A stretch of 64,000 bases of DNA from Tichowtungia aerotolerans (lineage in GTDB: Bacteria; Verrucomicrobiota; Kiritimatiellia; Kiritimatiellales; Tichowtungiaceae): positions 372,001 to 436,000 of the forward strand of contig NZ_CP047593.1 in the NCBI RefSeq assembly GCF_009905215.1. Reading direction: 5' to 3'. Below the pieces are notes generated by a model. That model searched no databases. It saw only the letters and a program-made list of their open reading frames with translations, and was not told where the DNA came from. Positions 24,055-32,395 of this stretch are shown one piece after another. Both the position numbers and the translations under genes were made by a program. Position 1 is the first letter of the stretch, and every line of letters starts with the position of its first letter.

Positions 24055-26226
24055 ATGCAAAATGTATCTATAGATTACCCTGCTGTTCCATGGGAGCCGG
24101 ATTGGCGGCTTTGCTCCGAACCGGAAGATTCTGTACGTTTCATAACCCAAAACATTCCGGGCGCAATTACAACGCCGGGCTCCGACTGGACGCTGCAGCT
24201 GACTAAACCGTCTCTTCCATTACGCTCGCGGCTGTTTCATAACGGTCTTTCGATCCATATACGCAAACAGAAAAAAAACAAAAGCATTACTGCATTTTCA
24301 ACCGGAAATGGAATCCTGAACGGATTGGTTACCGGACTTCCAATGCCGGAACTATCAGGCAGTGAACAATCCTCGCCGACTGCCGGCGAAACATGGATCA
24401 GAAAACCAGGCAACAACACCCTGCTGCTCTGTAAGGAATCCCGCTTTGTTCTGATCACAGGAAATCTCCCCGACGAACTGGCCATTGCAAAAGCGGAAGA
24501 AGCCCTCGACCAGAATTTTGATGCCATCGCTGCAGACGAAACGAAACAGCGCGAACGCATTTCAAAACTGTTCAGCATTAACCCCCGCCACAACCCGCCG
24601 GTCGCACTGGCCGCGGAAACCCTGCACCAGCGACTGCGAGGCCGCACACCGTCAATACACGGAGTCTGGAGCACATCAGACGGGTTCGAAAACGAAACCT
24701 TTTCCCTGAACGAGCTTTATCCGTTGACCCGAGCATGGCTGCTGCTCTGTCCGGAAACAGCACTTGAGCTGGTGCAGACGGCTCTTGCGCTTCAGCTTCC
24801 ATCAGGGGGATTCCCTGCATGGATCAACGACCAGGGAGCCGTTTCGTCCGTTGCTCCGTGGCCCATGATGATCCAAAGCTTTGAGCTGGCCTGGCAAAAA
24901 GAGTCGAATTCAGCTCTGCTGAAAAAACATCTTCCGGCGATGCGTAAATACATGCAGTGGGCTCTCCGTTACTACGATCCCCACCGCGACCGAATTCCCG
25001 CCTGGCAAAGTGACATGGAGGTATTTGTTCCGAACAGCTTTGAGCGCAACAAAGCCACTCCCGACCTGACCGTCATGCTCATGGGAGAACTGGAGGCGTT
25101 GCTGCGCCTCTGCCGGAAAAACGAATATGCCCAAACCGCAATAGATCAGCTGAACGAAGAACACGCACAGCTGACCCATACCCTGACCAGCGTCTTCTGG
25201 AACCCGGAAACCAAAGCATTTTCCAATGTTTGGAAAGATGGACACATTCTCCATGAACCCTCTTTCGGTTCATTCACCCCGCTGTGCCGCCCCGACCTCC
25301 CTGCTCAATTCAAGAGCCCTCTGCTCGAAAACTTTGAAGAAACCCATGGTTTTCCCGGCCGCGATAACCCATCCAGCTGGAAAAAAGAACAAATTGATGA
25401 CACGACGCACCTCCCGGCCATTCAACAGTTTATGGCCTTTGACGCCCTGCGGTGCTCCGATGACGGCCGGGCCCTGCTGATGCTTTTTGTCCGCCGGGCA
25501 CGCGAAGGATTCGCAGCATGGTTCGAACGGGAACGTATTGATACCGCCCGGCACGAAGCTCACGAAGAACGCTCCGAAAAACACATTTTTTCTCTCGGCC
25601 CCATCACAGCAGCCCTGATCCTGACCACTCAGAAGGAATTTCAGCGCGAAGCCGTCAAAAATGCTCCGGCAGTTAAAACCCTGCAGCGCTGGGCCCACCG
25701 CTTTCGTTTCGATGCAACCGACCTGCGTATTATCATTGGGGTCGGCATTACTATTCTGCTCGTACACTTGCTGTACCACCCGATCCGGCCCGCCAACGAG
25801 GCCACCCGCATGTCCGAAGCAGCCCTCAACTACAAACAGGGCAACTTAACCAAAGCTCTGCAGATCTGCCGACAGTATCCGGACAATCCGCTCTCCTGCT
25901 TCCTGAGAGCCAACCTGATGATGCTTACAGAAAACCCCGCCGAAGCGGAAAAGCTGTACCTGAAAACACTGAACGAAAAGATTGAAAGCCCATCAGCCCT
26001 TTTCGGATACGCTCTGTCTCTGCAAATGAATGAAAAATTTGATCTGGCGATTCGCCGATACAATGACTTCATCGATATCCATGAAGCAAAACTGAGAAAC
26101 CCCAATCAAACAGACCTGATTGACCTGGCTTATGAATACCTGCGTTTGACAGAAGAAAAATTCACGAAACCACCAAAATGGAAACGGGCCTATATGCTTC
26201 CGGAAATGAATGACCTTGGATTATGA
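24055..26226 (+). CDS. (alpha/alpha)6 hydrolase-like membrane protein with TPR
   Basis: About 723 residues. The first 550 look like an (alpha/alpha)6-barrel protein of the GH63/GH37/amylo-glucosidase type, with repeated paired helices, Trp-rich loops (YDPHRDRIPAWQSDMEVF) and an Asn-Arg stretch (FERNKATPDLTVMLMGELE). A single membrane helix follows near residue 575, then a TPR-like region (NYKQGNLTKALQICRQYPDN onward). I chose ATG 24055; a TTG at 24013 is an alternative. A perfect palindrome (25221-25235) is read SNVWK in the barrel. The substrate is unknown. Confidence 0.55.
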   Translation: MQNVSIDYPAVPWEPDWRLCSEPEDSVRFITQNIPGAITTPGSDWTLQLTKPSLPLRSRLFHNGLSIHIRKQKKNKSITAFSTGNGILNGLVTGLPMPELSGSEQSSPTAGETWIRKPGNNTLLLCKESRFVLITGNLPDELAIAKAEEALDQNFDAIAADETKQRERISKLFSINPRHNPPVALAAETLHQRLRGRTPSIHGVWSTSDGFENETFSLNELYPLTRAWLLLCPETALELVQTALALQLPSGGFPAWINDQGAVSSVAPWPMMIQSFELAWQKESNSALLKKHLPAMRKYMQWALRYYDPHRDRIPAWQSDMEVFVPNSFERNKATPDLTVMLMGELEALLRLCRKNEYAQTAIDQLNEEHAQLTHTLTSVFWNPETKAFSNVWKDGHILHEPSFGSFTPLCRPDLPAQFKSPLLENFEETHGFPGRDNPSSWKKEQIDDTTHLPAIQQFMAFDALRCSDDGRALLMLFVRRAREGFAAWFERERIDTARHEAHEERSEKHIFSLGPITAALILTTQKEFQREAVKNAPAVKTLQRWAHRFRFDATDLRIIIGVGITILLVHLLYHPIRPANEATRMSEAALNYKQGNLTKALQICRQYPDNPLSCFLRANLMMLTENPAEAEKLYLKTLNEKIESPSALFGYALSLQMNEKFDLAIRRYNDFIDIHEAKLRNPNQTDLIDLAYEYLRLTEEKFTKPPKWKRAYMLPEMNDLGL
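25221..25235. repeat. Dispersed palindrome, perfect copy
   Basis: TTCCAA-TGT-TTGGAA inside the barrel-domain gene. Confidence 0.9.
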
Positions 26227-26264
26227 GGTTTACCCCAACGCCATTCCCTATTATTTTCAGCGAT

Positions 26265-26594
26265 ATGAAAAAACAGCTTCTCTACTCAATCTTTCTCGTC
26301 GCAGCACTGCTCTCAGCGGCCTGCCACCGCAATGACATCCGGACAGAAACCTTTCAGATTGAACAGCTCCGGTCTGACGAAGGAGTTCAACTGATCGCCA
26401 AAGCTCTGAAAACACTGCCCGGAATCCAGGAAATCCGACCGAACCTGGAAACCCACACCCTGACCGTTGTTTTCAACGGACGCATGCTCTACCTGAAAAA
26501 CATCGAATACACTATCGTTCACGCAGGCTTCAGCCTGCCGTACTGGCCCGCTCCGGATGAAGCCAAAGCCAGCCTTCCCGAGGAGCTTCAGTAA
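26265..26594 (+). CDS. Lipoprotein with HMA-like fold
   Basis: 109 residues if begun at 26265, where MKKQLLYSIFLVAALLSAAC is a clean lipoprotein signal with lipobox SAAC. The ATG at 26223 overlaps the previous stop but would place 14 extra residues before the signal. The mature part (SDEGVQLIAKALKTLPGIQE, then TLTVVFNGRMLY) has the beta-alpha-beta pattern of heavy-metal-associated domains but lacks the CxxC metal site. It is coupled to pepA by TAATG. Confidence 0.6.
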   Translation: MKKQLLYSIFLVAALLSAACHRNDIRTETFQIEQLRSDEGVQLIAKALKTLPGIQEIRPNLETHTLTVVFNGRMLYLKNIEYTIVHAGFSLPYWPAPDEAKASLPEELQ

Positions 26595-28057
26595 TGAAAT
26601 ATTGCCTGACCAGTCGCTCCGCCGACACCGTCGCAAAAGACGCGCTCATCGTATTCGTCGAAGACAAAAAACCTCTTTCTGAGCAACCCGAAGCACTCTC
26701 CAGACTGCTGACTGAACAAATCAAAAAAAATCAGTTCAGCGGCGACGCCCTGCAAACAGCGGTTTTTCCAAGCTTTGGAAAAATCAAGGCAGAGCGGATT
26801 ATCCTGGCAGGCCTCGGAGCCAATAAGGTATTTCGCATGGAGACGCTGGAGCGCGCGGCGGCGGCTGTACGCGCAGGCATTCAGGCCGGAGCAAAAAACT
26901 TCGCCATAGCCGCCTGTCCGGGAAACAACAGCCCTGAATCCCTCCACGCAGTCGCGCGCGGCGCAGCCTGGGGAACGTACAGCTTTACCACGTTCAAAAC
27001 CGGCAAAAAAACCGGCACGTCCTGCTCGCTGACTTTCTCCGGCATCACTAAGCACACAGCCGCCTTCCGCAAGGCGCTGACCGACGCTGACGCCGAAAGC
27101 AAAGCGCTTCTTTCCACCGCCGATCTTGCCAATCTGCCGGGCAATATCGCCACGCCGCAAAAAATCGCCAGCTGGTCTCGCTCCATGGCAAAAGAGAACG
27201 GACTCACCTGCTCCGTGCTCAGCAAGGCGGAACTCAAAAAACAGCACTGCAACGCTCTGCTCGCCGTGGCCGCAGGCAGCGATCTGGACGCAAAAATCAT
27301 CACGCTCAAACACAAGGGAACCGACCCTAAAGCCAAACCGGTTGTGCTGGTGGGCAAAACCATCACCTTCGATTCCGGCGGAATTTCGCTCAAGCCCGGC
27401 AAGAACATGGGATGGATGCTCTACGACAAATGCGGAGGGATGGCGGTGCTGACTGCAATGCAGATGGTTGCCCGCCTCAAACTGAAAACTCCTGTAATCG
27501 GCATATTGACTGTCGCAGAGAACATGCCCAGCGGCGGCGCCACCCGCCCGGGGGACATCGTCAAATCACGTTCCGGGAAAACCATCGAAATTCTCAACAC
27601 TGATGCCGAAGGTCGGCTGGCACTCTGCGATGCGCTCGACCTGGCACTGACGCATAAACCCGCGGCAGTGGTGGATCTGGCAACATTAACCGGCGCAGTC
27701 ATTGTCGCGCTCGGCCACACCGCATCGGCGGTTATCGGCAACAACAGCAACCTCACTGAAAAGCTGACGCAATCCGCCGAAGCCGCAGGCGAACGCCTCT
27801 GGGAACTGCCGCTGTGGCAGGAGTACAAAGACCAAATGAAGGGCACTTTCGCCGATCTGCAGAATATCGGAAAAGACGGCACCGCCGGCACCATTACCGC
27901 CGGAGCATTCCTGAGTGAGTTTGTGCCCGAAAATATTCCGTGGGCGCACATCGACATTGCCGGAACCGCATGGGTGGAAAGCCCGAAACCATGGATGGCT
28001 CCCGGAGCCACGCTCTACGGCGCACGCACGCTGATTGAATGGATTAAAAATCTCTGA
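26594..28057 (+). CDS. pepA: Leucyl aminopeptidase (M17)
   Basis: A 487-residue M17 cytosol aminopeptidase. Metal and catalytic motifs are intact: VGKTITFDSGGISLKPG, AENMPSGGATRPGD and NTDAEGRLALCD. The GT-x-TAGAFL and W-x-HIDIAGTAW elements complete the family. It is a zinc/manganese enzyme that releases N-terminal residues from peptides and forms hexamers. A perfect palindrome with extended arms (26763-26783) is read FPSFGK in the N-terminal domain. It starts in TAATG and ends in TGATG with the next gene. Confidence 0.95.
   Translation: MKYCLTSRSADTVAKDALIVFVEDKKPLSEQPEALSRLLTEQIKKNQFSGDALQTAVFPSFGKIKAERIILAGLGANKVFRMETLERAAAAVRAGIQAGAKNFAIAACPGNNSPESLHAVARGAAWGTYSFTTFKTGKKTGTSCSLTFSGITKHTAAFRKALTDADAESKALLSTADLANLPGNIATPQKIASWSRSMAKENGLTCSVLSKAELKKQHCNALLAVAAGSDLDAKIITLKHKGTDPKAKPVVLVGKTITFDSGGISLKPGKNMGWMLYDKCGGMAVLTAMQMVARLKLKTPVIGILTVAENMPSGGATRPGDIVKSRSGKTIEILNTDAEGRLALCDALDLALTHKPAAVVDLATLTGAVIVALGHTASAVIGNNSNLTEKLTQSAEAAGERLWELPLWQEYKDQMKGTFADLQNIGKDGTAGTITAGAFLSEFVPENIPWAHIDIAGTAWVESPKPWMAPGATLYGARTLIEWIKNL
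26766..26780. repeat. Dispersed palindrome, perfect copy
   Basis: TTCCAA-GCT-TTGGAA inside pepA; arms extend to 26763-26783. Confidence 0.92.
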
Positions 28058-28755
28058 TGGATCTTAACGGAAAACGAGCGTTAGTTACCGGAGGTGCAGT
28101 CCGGATCGGTCGCGCAATTTCTGAAGCACTGGCCGATGCGGGCGCAGAGGTGATTGTGCATTTCCGAAGTTCAGAAAAAGCAGCGAAGGCTTTGGGGCCG
28201 AATGTGATCCAGGCTGATCTGGATGATCCGGCGCAATGCGAGAACCTGATCCAGAAGGCTTCTGAGCGGTTCGGTCCACTGGACATCCTCGTTAATAACG
28301 CAGCCGTGTTTCACCAGTGCAGCCTGAGGGAATCCACTCAGGAGGCGGTGCTTAAAGAACTCCAGCCGAACCTGTTTGCGCCGCTGACGCTCATCCGTGA
28401 ATTTGCAAAACAGAAGCGGCCCGGAAAAATCATCAATCTGCTTGATCGACGCATCACCAGTCATGACACCGCATATGTACCTTATATGCTGAGCAAGAAA
28501 AGTCTCGAAGAACTGACCAAGCTGGCTGCACTGGAGCTGGCCCCCGAAACTACAGTGAATGCAATTGCTCCCGGCGCAGTCCTTCCACCGCCTGACAAAA
28601 AGGATGACACCACCTGGGAACCCGCAGGCGTAATCCCGCTCGATAAGCGTCCTGCGCCAAAAGACATTGCAAATGCGGTTGTTTATCTTCTGGAAACCGA
28701 CATCATCACCGGCCAGACGCTTTTCATCGATGGCGGCCAGCATTTGACAGGCTGA
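28057..28755 (+). CDS. Pteridine reductase-like SDR (FolM type)
   Basis: A 232-residue short-chain dehydrogenase. The nucleotide motif is RALVTGGAVRIGRA, and Arg in the GAxRIG position is typical of pteridine/dihydromonapterin reductases. NNAAVF follows, and the active site shows Tyr-x3-Lys in YMLSKKSLEEL together with LLDRRI in place of the usual Ser. The VNAIAPGAVLPP loop ends the core. It probably reduces a pterin, but the exact substrate is open. It follows pepA by TGATG and converges on the Sel1 gene with two bases between the stops. Confidence 0.8.
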   Translation: MDLNGKRALVTGGAVRIGRAISEALADAGAEVIVHFRSSEKAAKALGPNVIQADLDDPAQCENLIQKASERFGPLDILVNNAAVFHQCSLRESTQEAVLKELQPNLFAPLTLIREFAKQKRPGKIINLLDRRITSHDTAYVPYMLSKKSLEELTKLAALELAPETTVNAIAPGAVLPPPDKKDDTTWEPAGVIPLDKRPAPKDIANAVVYLLETDIITGQTLFIDGGQHLTG

Positions 28756-28757
28756 GG

Positions 28758-29663
28758 CTACCCAGAAAACCAGTCAAACCCCTTTTCTTCAGCATGATTC
28801 CGGGCAAAATGCAGTCCTTGTTTAACCTGCATTTTTGTCATTCTGGTCAACAGCCCGTCGGCCTGAGCTCCAGCAGATCGATGGCCTCGGGCCGCGGCAA
28901 GCATATAGAAGCCATATGCCTTGGGAAGAAAAGAAGGAACCCCGGCTCCCGACTCATAACATTGACCAGCAAAATATAATCCGCCGGACTCTCCCTGGTC
29001 TGCGGCCTTCAAATACCACTCGGCAGCTTTAACTCGATTCTGCTGAACAATAATACCATCGCGATAATAATGCCCCACTTCGACCTGAGCTGGAGAGAAT
29101 CCAGATTCAGCAGATTGCATTAACATGTTAAGTGCTCTTGCACGCTCCTTCAACACCCCGCGCCCGGTCTTATACCGGAGGGCTGCTTTGTACAGCGCAA
29201 TCGGATCACCGGATCCTGCCATTTTACAAACCAGCCATCCTCGATTCCTTAAAATACAACATAGACTTTTCAACACAATAACCGCCGCCAGCACCACGGA
29301 GAAAACCCAAAAGGCCGGTTTCAAAAGCATCCGGAACAGAAAGGCAGCAATCGCCTTGCGATACAGCCCGAAAGCTTCTTTAGTGGATCGCTCAACTCCA
29401 CTGCCAGAAAGATAAAGAGAGCCCAAACGAACCGTGGCCATTATATGGCCCTCTTTAGAAGCAGACTGAAGCAACTCAACCGGATCAGATGAATCAAGAC
29501 ATAACTCAGGACGGTGAAGCCAACGCACAGCCAGTTCGTATTTTTGGGCAGCGGATCCCGAAACCAAACAGTCTTCAACAGACGAATTCGGCGAAGCAAA
29601 AGAAGTCCCGAAAGAAAAGAGCAGGCACCCTAAAACATATTTGAAGAAAAAACGATTGACCAT
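28758..29663 (-). CDS. Sel1-repeat membrane protein
   Basis: About 301 residues from the ATG at 29663, which begins a signal-like sequence (MVNRFFFKYVLGCLLFSFGT). Sel1/TPR-like repeats appear near residues 65-105 (MATVRLGSLYLSGSGVE) and from about 155 to the end (PIALYKAALRYKTGRGV, PAQVEVGHYYRDGI, GLYFAGQCYESGAGV). A membrane helix lies between them (FWVFSVVLAAVIVL). Sel1 repeats mediate protein contacts; the partner is unknown. The frame extends upstream to 29690 without a better start. Confidence 0.7.
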   Translation of the reverse strand: MVNRFFFKYVLGCLLFSFGTSFASPNSSVEDCLVSGSAAQKYELAVRWLHRPELCLDSSDPVELLQSASKEGHIMATVRLGSLYLSGSGVERSTKEAFGLYRKAIAAFLFRMLLKPAFWVFSVVLAAVIVLKSLCCILRNRGWLVCKMAGSGDPIALYKAALRYKTGRGVLKERARALNMLMQSAESGFSPAQVEVGHYYRDGIIVQQNRVKAAEWYLKAADQGESGGLYFAGQCYESGAGVPSFLPKAYGFYMLAAARGHRSAGAQADGLLTRMTKMQVKQGLHFARNHAEEKGFDWFSG

Positions 29664-29859
29664 ACCTCTACAGGAGCCGAGATCCGGCACCTGTCCTCAT
29701 AAATTAACAAATCCCCTAAAACAAAACCCATTAGGACTGGCGCCAGATGTTAATCACGAAGAAATAGTCATCAATCATTTTCTGTTAAAAAATTTCCAGA
29801 TACAGAAAAGAAAAATCAGCAATGCTCACCCAAAACGATTCATTCGCAGACAGCTTTGC

Positions 29860-31902
29860 TTAGCGACGAGTCGATCGTTTTTTACGACCCACATAAAGCT
29901 TCCGCGCTCCTTTCGTCGCCGGGGCTGTCGGTTCCTGCTGTGATTTCAGCTCATACAACTCGTCACGAAGAAGTGCCGCCCGCTCAAACTCCAGCTTGGC
30001 AGCTGCATCGAGCATCTCCTGCTCAATTTCCCGGATTGCCTGATTGACGTCATAGCTTTCCCCCGTCTCACAAACAACCATCTCCTCGACTTCTTCCGCA
30101 CCTTGCTTCAGCGTTTTCAGACTGTCCGCAATCTCTTTCTGAATGGCCTGCGGCACAACACCGTGCTCCTCATTATAAGCCATCTGTCTCTCACGTCTGC
30201 GGTTCGTGACATCAATCATTCGCTGCATCGAGCCGGTGATGTTATCGGCATACATAATCACTCGGCCCTCAATATGGCGAGCGGCACGGCCTGCAGTCTG
30301 TACCAACGCGGTTTCGGAACGCAGAAAGCCTTCCTTATCCGCATCGAGAATGGCGACCAATGATACCTCCGGCAGGTCGAGGCCTTCGCGAAGCAGGTTG
30401 ATCCCAATCAGGCAGTCAAACTCCGCCTTGCGCAATCCGCGCAGAATCTCGACCCGCTCAATGGCATCAATGTCCGAATGCAGATACTGCACGCGCAAAT
30501 CGACTTTCTTCAGGTAATCAGTCAAATCCTCGGCCGTCCGTTTCGTCAACGTGGTCACCAGCGTCCGCTCGCCACGCTCGGCGCGCGAGCGGATTTCCTC
30601 CATGACATCGTCAATCTGCCCAGAAAGCGGACGAACTTCAACCGGCGGGTCGATAATGCCGGTCGGACGAATCACCTGCTCTACCGGAGTCCCGGATTTC
30701 TGAACCTCGAACGGACCTGGCGTCGCCGTCGTAAAGATCATCTGCCCGGTGATATCCATAAATTCATTAAATTCAAGCGGACGGTTATCCAGCGCAGACG
30801 GAAGACGAAACCCGTGTTCAACCAAGGTCCGCTTGCGAGCCTGGTCTCCGTTAAACATGCCTCGAACCTGAGGAAGCGTCACATGGGACTCATCGATAAC
30901 GGTCAGGAAATTATCTGGGAAATAGTCGATCAGGCAGGCGGGCCGATCGCCCGCCTGCCGGCCGCCGAGGTGGCGGGAATAGTTTTCGATGCCTCCGCAA
31001 TAGCCGATCTCACGCATCATTTCGATATCGTACGCCGTGCGCATCCGGATGCGCTGGGCCTCAATCAGCTTGTCGCGCTGCTCAAACCATTTCACCCGTT
31101 CCTCCAGCTCTGCCTCAATTCGAGCGATTGCCGGCTCCAGTTTTTCGGCGGGCATCACAAAATGCTTCGCCGGAGAAATCGTGATGCGATCCATGTTTTC
31201 CTCGATCTCTCCAGTCAAAGGATCAATCCGTTTAATCGAATCCACTTCATCTCCGAAGAACTCCACCCGAATTCCATGCGTCGCGTAGGAAGGGAAAATA
31301 TCAACCGTATCGCCGCGCACCCGAAAGGTTCCCGGCTGCGGTTCATAGTCGTTGCGGTCATACTGAATGCTGACCAGCTTTTCGAGCACATCATCCCGCC
31401 CAAAGGTCTCTCCGGCATGCGCCGAAAGCACCATTTCGCGGTAATCTTCCGGCGAACCAAGACCATAAATACAGGAAACTGAGGCAACAATAATCACATC
31501 ATCACGACCGAGCAGACTGTCGGTTGCCGCCAGCCGCAGCCGCTCGATCTCTGAATTGATTGAGGCATCCTTCTCAATAAATGTATCTGTTTGAGGGATA
31601 TAAGCTTCAGGCTGATAGTAATCGTAATAGGAAATAAAGAATTCTACGGCATTATGCGGAAAAAAGGACTTCAGCTCGGCATAAAGCTGAGCCGCCAGAG
31701 TCTTGTTATGCGAAATCACCAATGCAGGCCGCTTTTGGCGGGCAATGACATTTGCGATTGTAAAGGTTTTCCCCGAACCGGTCACACCTTCCAGGGTTTG
31801 GAAACGCCGCCCTGTTTCCAGTCCTGCACACAAAGCATCAATCGCCGCAGGCTGATCTCCGGTCGGTTTATAAGCCGAAACAAGCTGATAAGGATACTTC
31901 AT
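29860..31902 (-). CDS. uvrB: Excinuclease ABC subunit B
   Basis: A 680-residue UvrB. It has the opening SAYKPTGDQPAAID, Walker A GVTGSGKTF, the beta-hairpin region YYDYYQPEAYIP, the DEAD-like VIDESHVTLPQ, helicase motifs in VTTLTKRTAEDLTDYL and QTAGRAARH, and a C-terminal UVR domain. It verifies damage in nucleotide excision repair. I start at 31902, where homology begins; the frame runs to 31971 across palindromes. The usual QTLLGVTG reads FQTLEGVTG here because a one-mismatch palindrome covers 31789-31803. Confidence 0.96.
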   Translation of the reverse strand: MKYPYQLVSAYKPTGDQPAAIDALCAGLETGRRFQTLEGVTGSGKTFTIANVIARQKRPALVISHNKTLAAQLYAELKSFFPHNAVEFFISYYDYYQPEAYIPQTDTFIEKDASINSEIERLRLAATDSLLGRDDVIIVASVSCIYGLGSPEDYREMVLSAHAGETFGRDDVLEKLVSIQYDRNDYEPQPGTFRVRGDTVDIFPSYATHGIRVEFFGDEVDSIKRIDPLTGEIEENMDRITISPAKHFVMPAEKLEPAIARIEAELEERVKWFEQRDKLIEAQRIRMRTAYDIEMMREIGYCGGIENYSRHLGGRQAGDRPACLIDYFPDNFLTVIDESHVTLPQVRGMFNGDQARKRTLVEHGFRLPSALDNRPLEFNEFMDITGQMIFTTATPGPFEVQKSGTPVEQVIRPTGIIDPPVEVRPLSGQIDDVMEEIRSRAERGERTLVTTLTKRTAEDLTDYLKKVDLRVQYLHSDIDAIERVEILRGLRKAEFDCLIGINLLREGLDLPEVSLVAILDADKEGFLRSETALVQTAGRAARHIEGRVIMYADNITGSMQRMIDVTNRRRERQMAYNEEHGVVPQAIQKEIADSLKTLKQGAEEVEEMVVCETGESYDVNQAIREIEQEMLDAAAKLEFERAALLRDELYELKSQQEPTAPATKGARKLYVGRKKRSTRR
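31789..31803. repeat. Dispersed palindrome, one mismatch
   Basis: TTCCAG-GGT-TTGGAA inside uvrB at the Walker A region. Confidence 0.75.
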
Positions 31903-31923
31903 TGCCTGTAGAATACGTCGTTT

Positions 31924-31980
31924 TTCCAAGGGTTGGAAGCCACAGCACAAAACAATCTGCGGTATTTCCAAAGATTGGGC
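31924..31980. repeat. Two palindrome copies upstream of uvrB
   Basis: A perfect copy with spacer GGG lies at 31924-31938, 21 bases ahead of the uvrB start. A worn copy follows at 31966-31980 (TTGGGC right arm). Confidence 0.85.
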
Positions 31981-32029
31981 ACTCTTGTGCTGCAGGAGGT
32001 GTTTGAGTTCGCTTATTTTACTGTTTGTT

Positions 32030-32045
32030 TGGCACAGGCTTTGCT
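32030..32045 (+). promoter_or_regulatory. Sigma-54 (-24/-12) promoter of the pilin gene
   Basis: TGGCACAGGCTTTGCT matches the RpoN consensus TGGCAC-N5-TTGCW, with GG and GC ten bases apart. Transcription would start near 32056, ahead of an AAGGAGAG ribosome site at 32066. Confidence 0.75.
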
Positions 32046-32080
32046 ATTTTACACAAATACTATTTAAGGAGAGTCGAGTT

Positions 32081-32395
32081 ATGAAAAAAGCATTTACCCT
32101 GATCGAAATTATGATGGTTGTCGCCATCATCGCCCTGCTTTCAGCAATCGGAATTCCCGCTCTGCTCCACTCCCATGAAGGAGCAAAAGAACAGGTTAAA
32201 GAGGTCAACATCGACACGGTCAATGCAGCGAAAGACCAATGGGCACTGCTCAATAACAAGCCGGCGGGCACAACCGTTAACTGGGACGACATCAAGTACT
32301 ATATCGGCGGAAGGATTGAATACCAGACCGATCTCGATGTTAATGGAGATACGATTATCCTGAACAATGTCGGCATTTCCGCAAAATACCCATGA
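32081..32395 (+). CDS. Type IV pilin-like protein
   Basis: 104 residues starting at the ATG behind AAGGAGAG. The N-terminus MKKAFTLIEIMMVVAIIALL is a class III prepilin signal: cleavage after Ala4 leaves FTLIE with the usual Glu5. Ala instead of Gly before the cleavage site is tolerated by prepilin peptidases and common in Verrucomicrobia-like species. The short C-terminal domain suggests a minor pilin or pseudopilin of a type IV pilus or type II secretion system. No other pilus genes are in the window. Its stop abuts the stop of the convergent kinase gene. Confidence 0.85.
   Translation: MKKAFTLIEIMMVVAIIALLSAIGIPALLHSHEGAKEQVKEVNIDTVNAAKDQWALLNNKPAGTTVNWDDIKYYIGGRIEYQTDLDVNGDTIILNNVGISAKYP

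Noticed and set aside
30478-31482. A 334-codon plus-strand frame opposite uvrB
   Set aside because: It lies wholly inside the clear UvrB gene on the other strand and has no recognisable domain.
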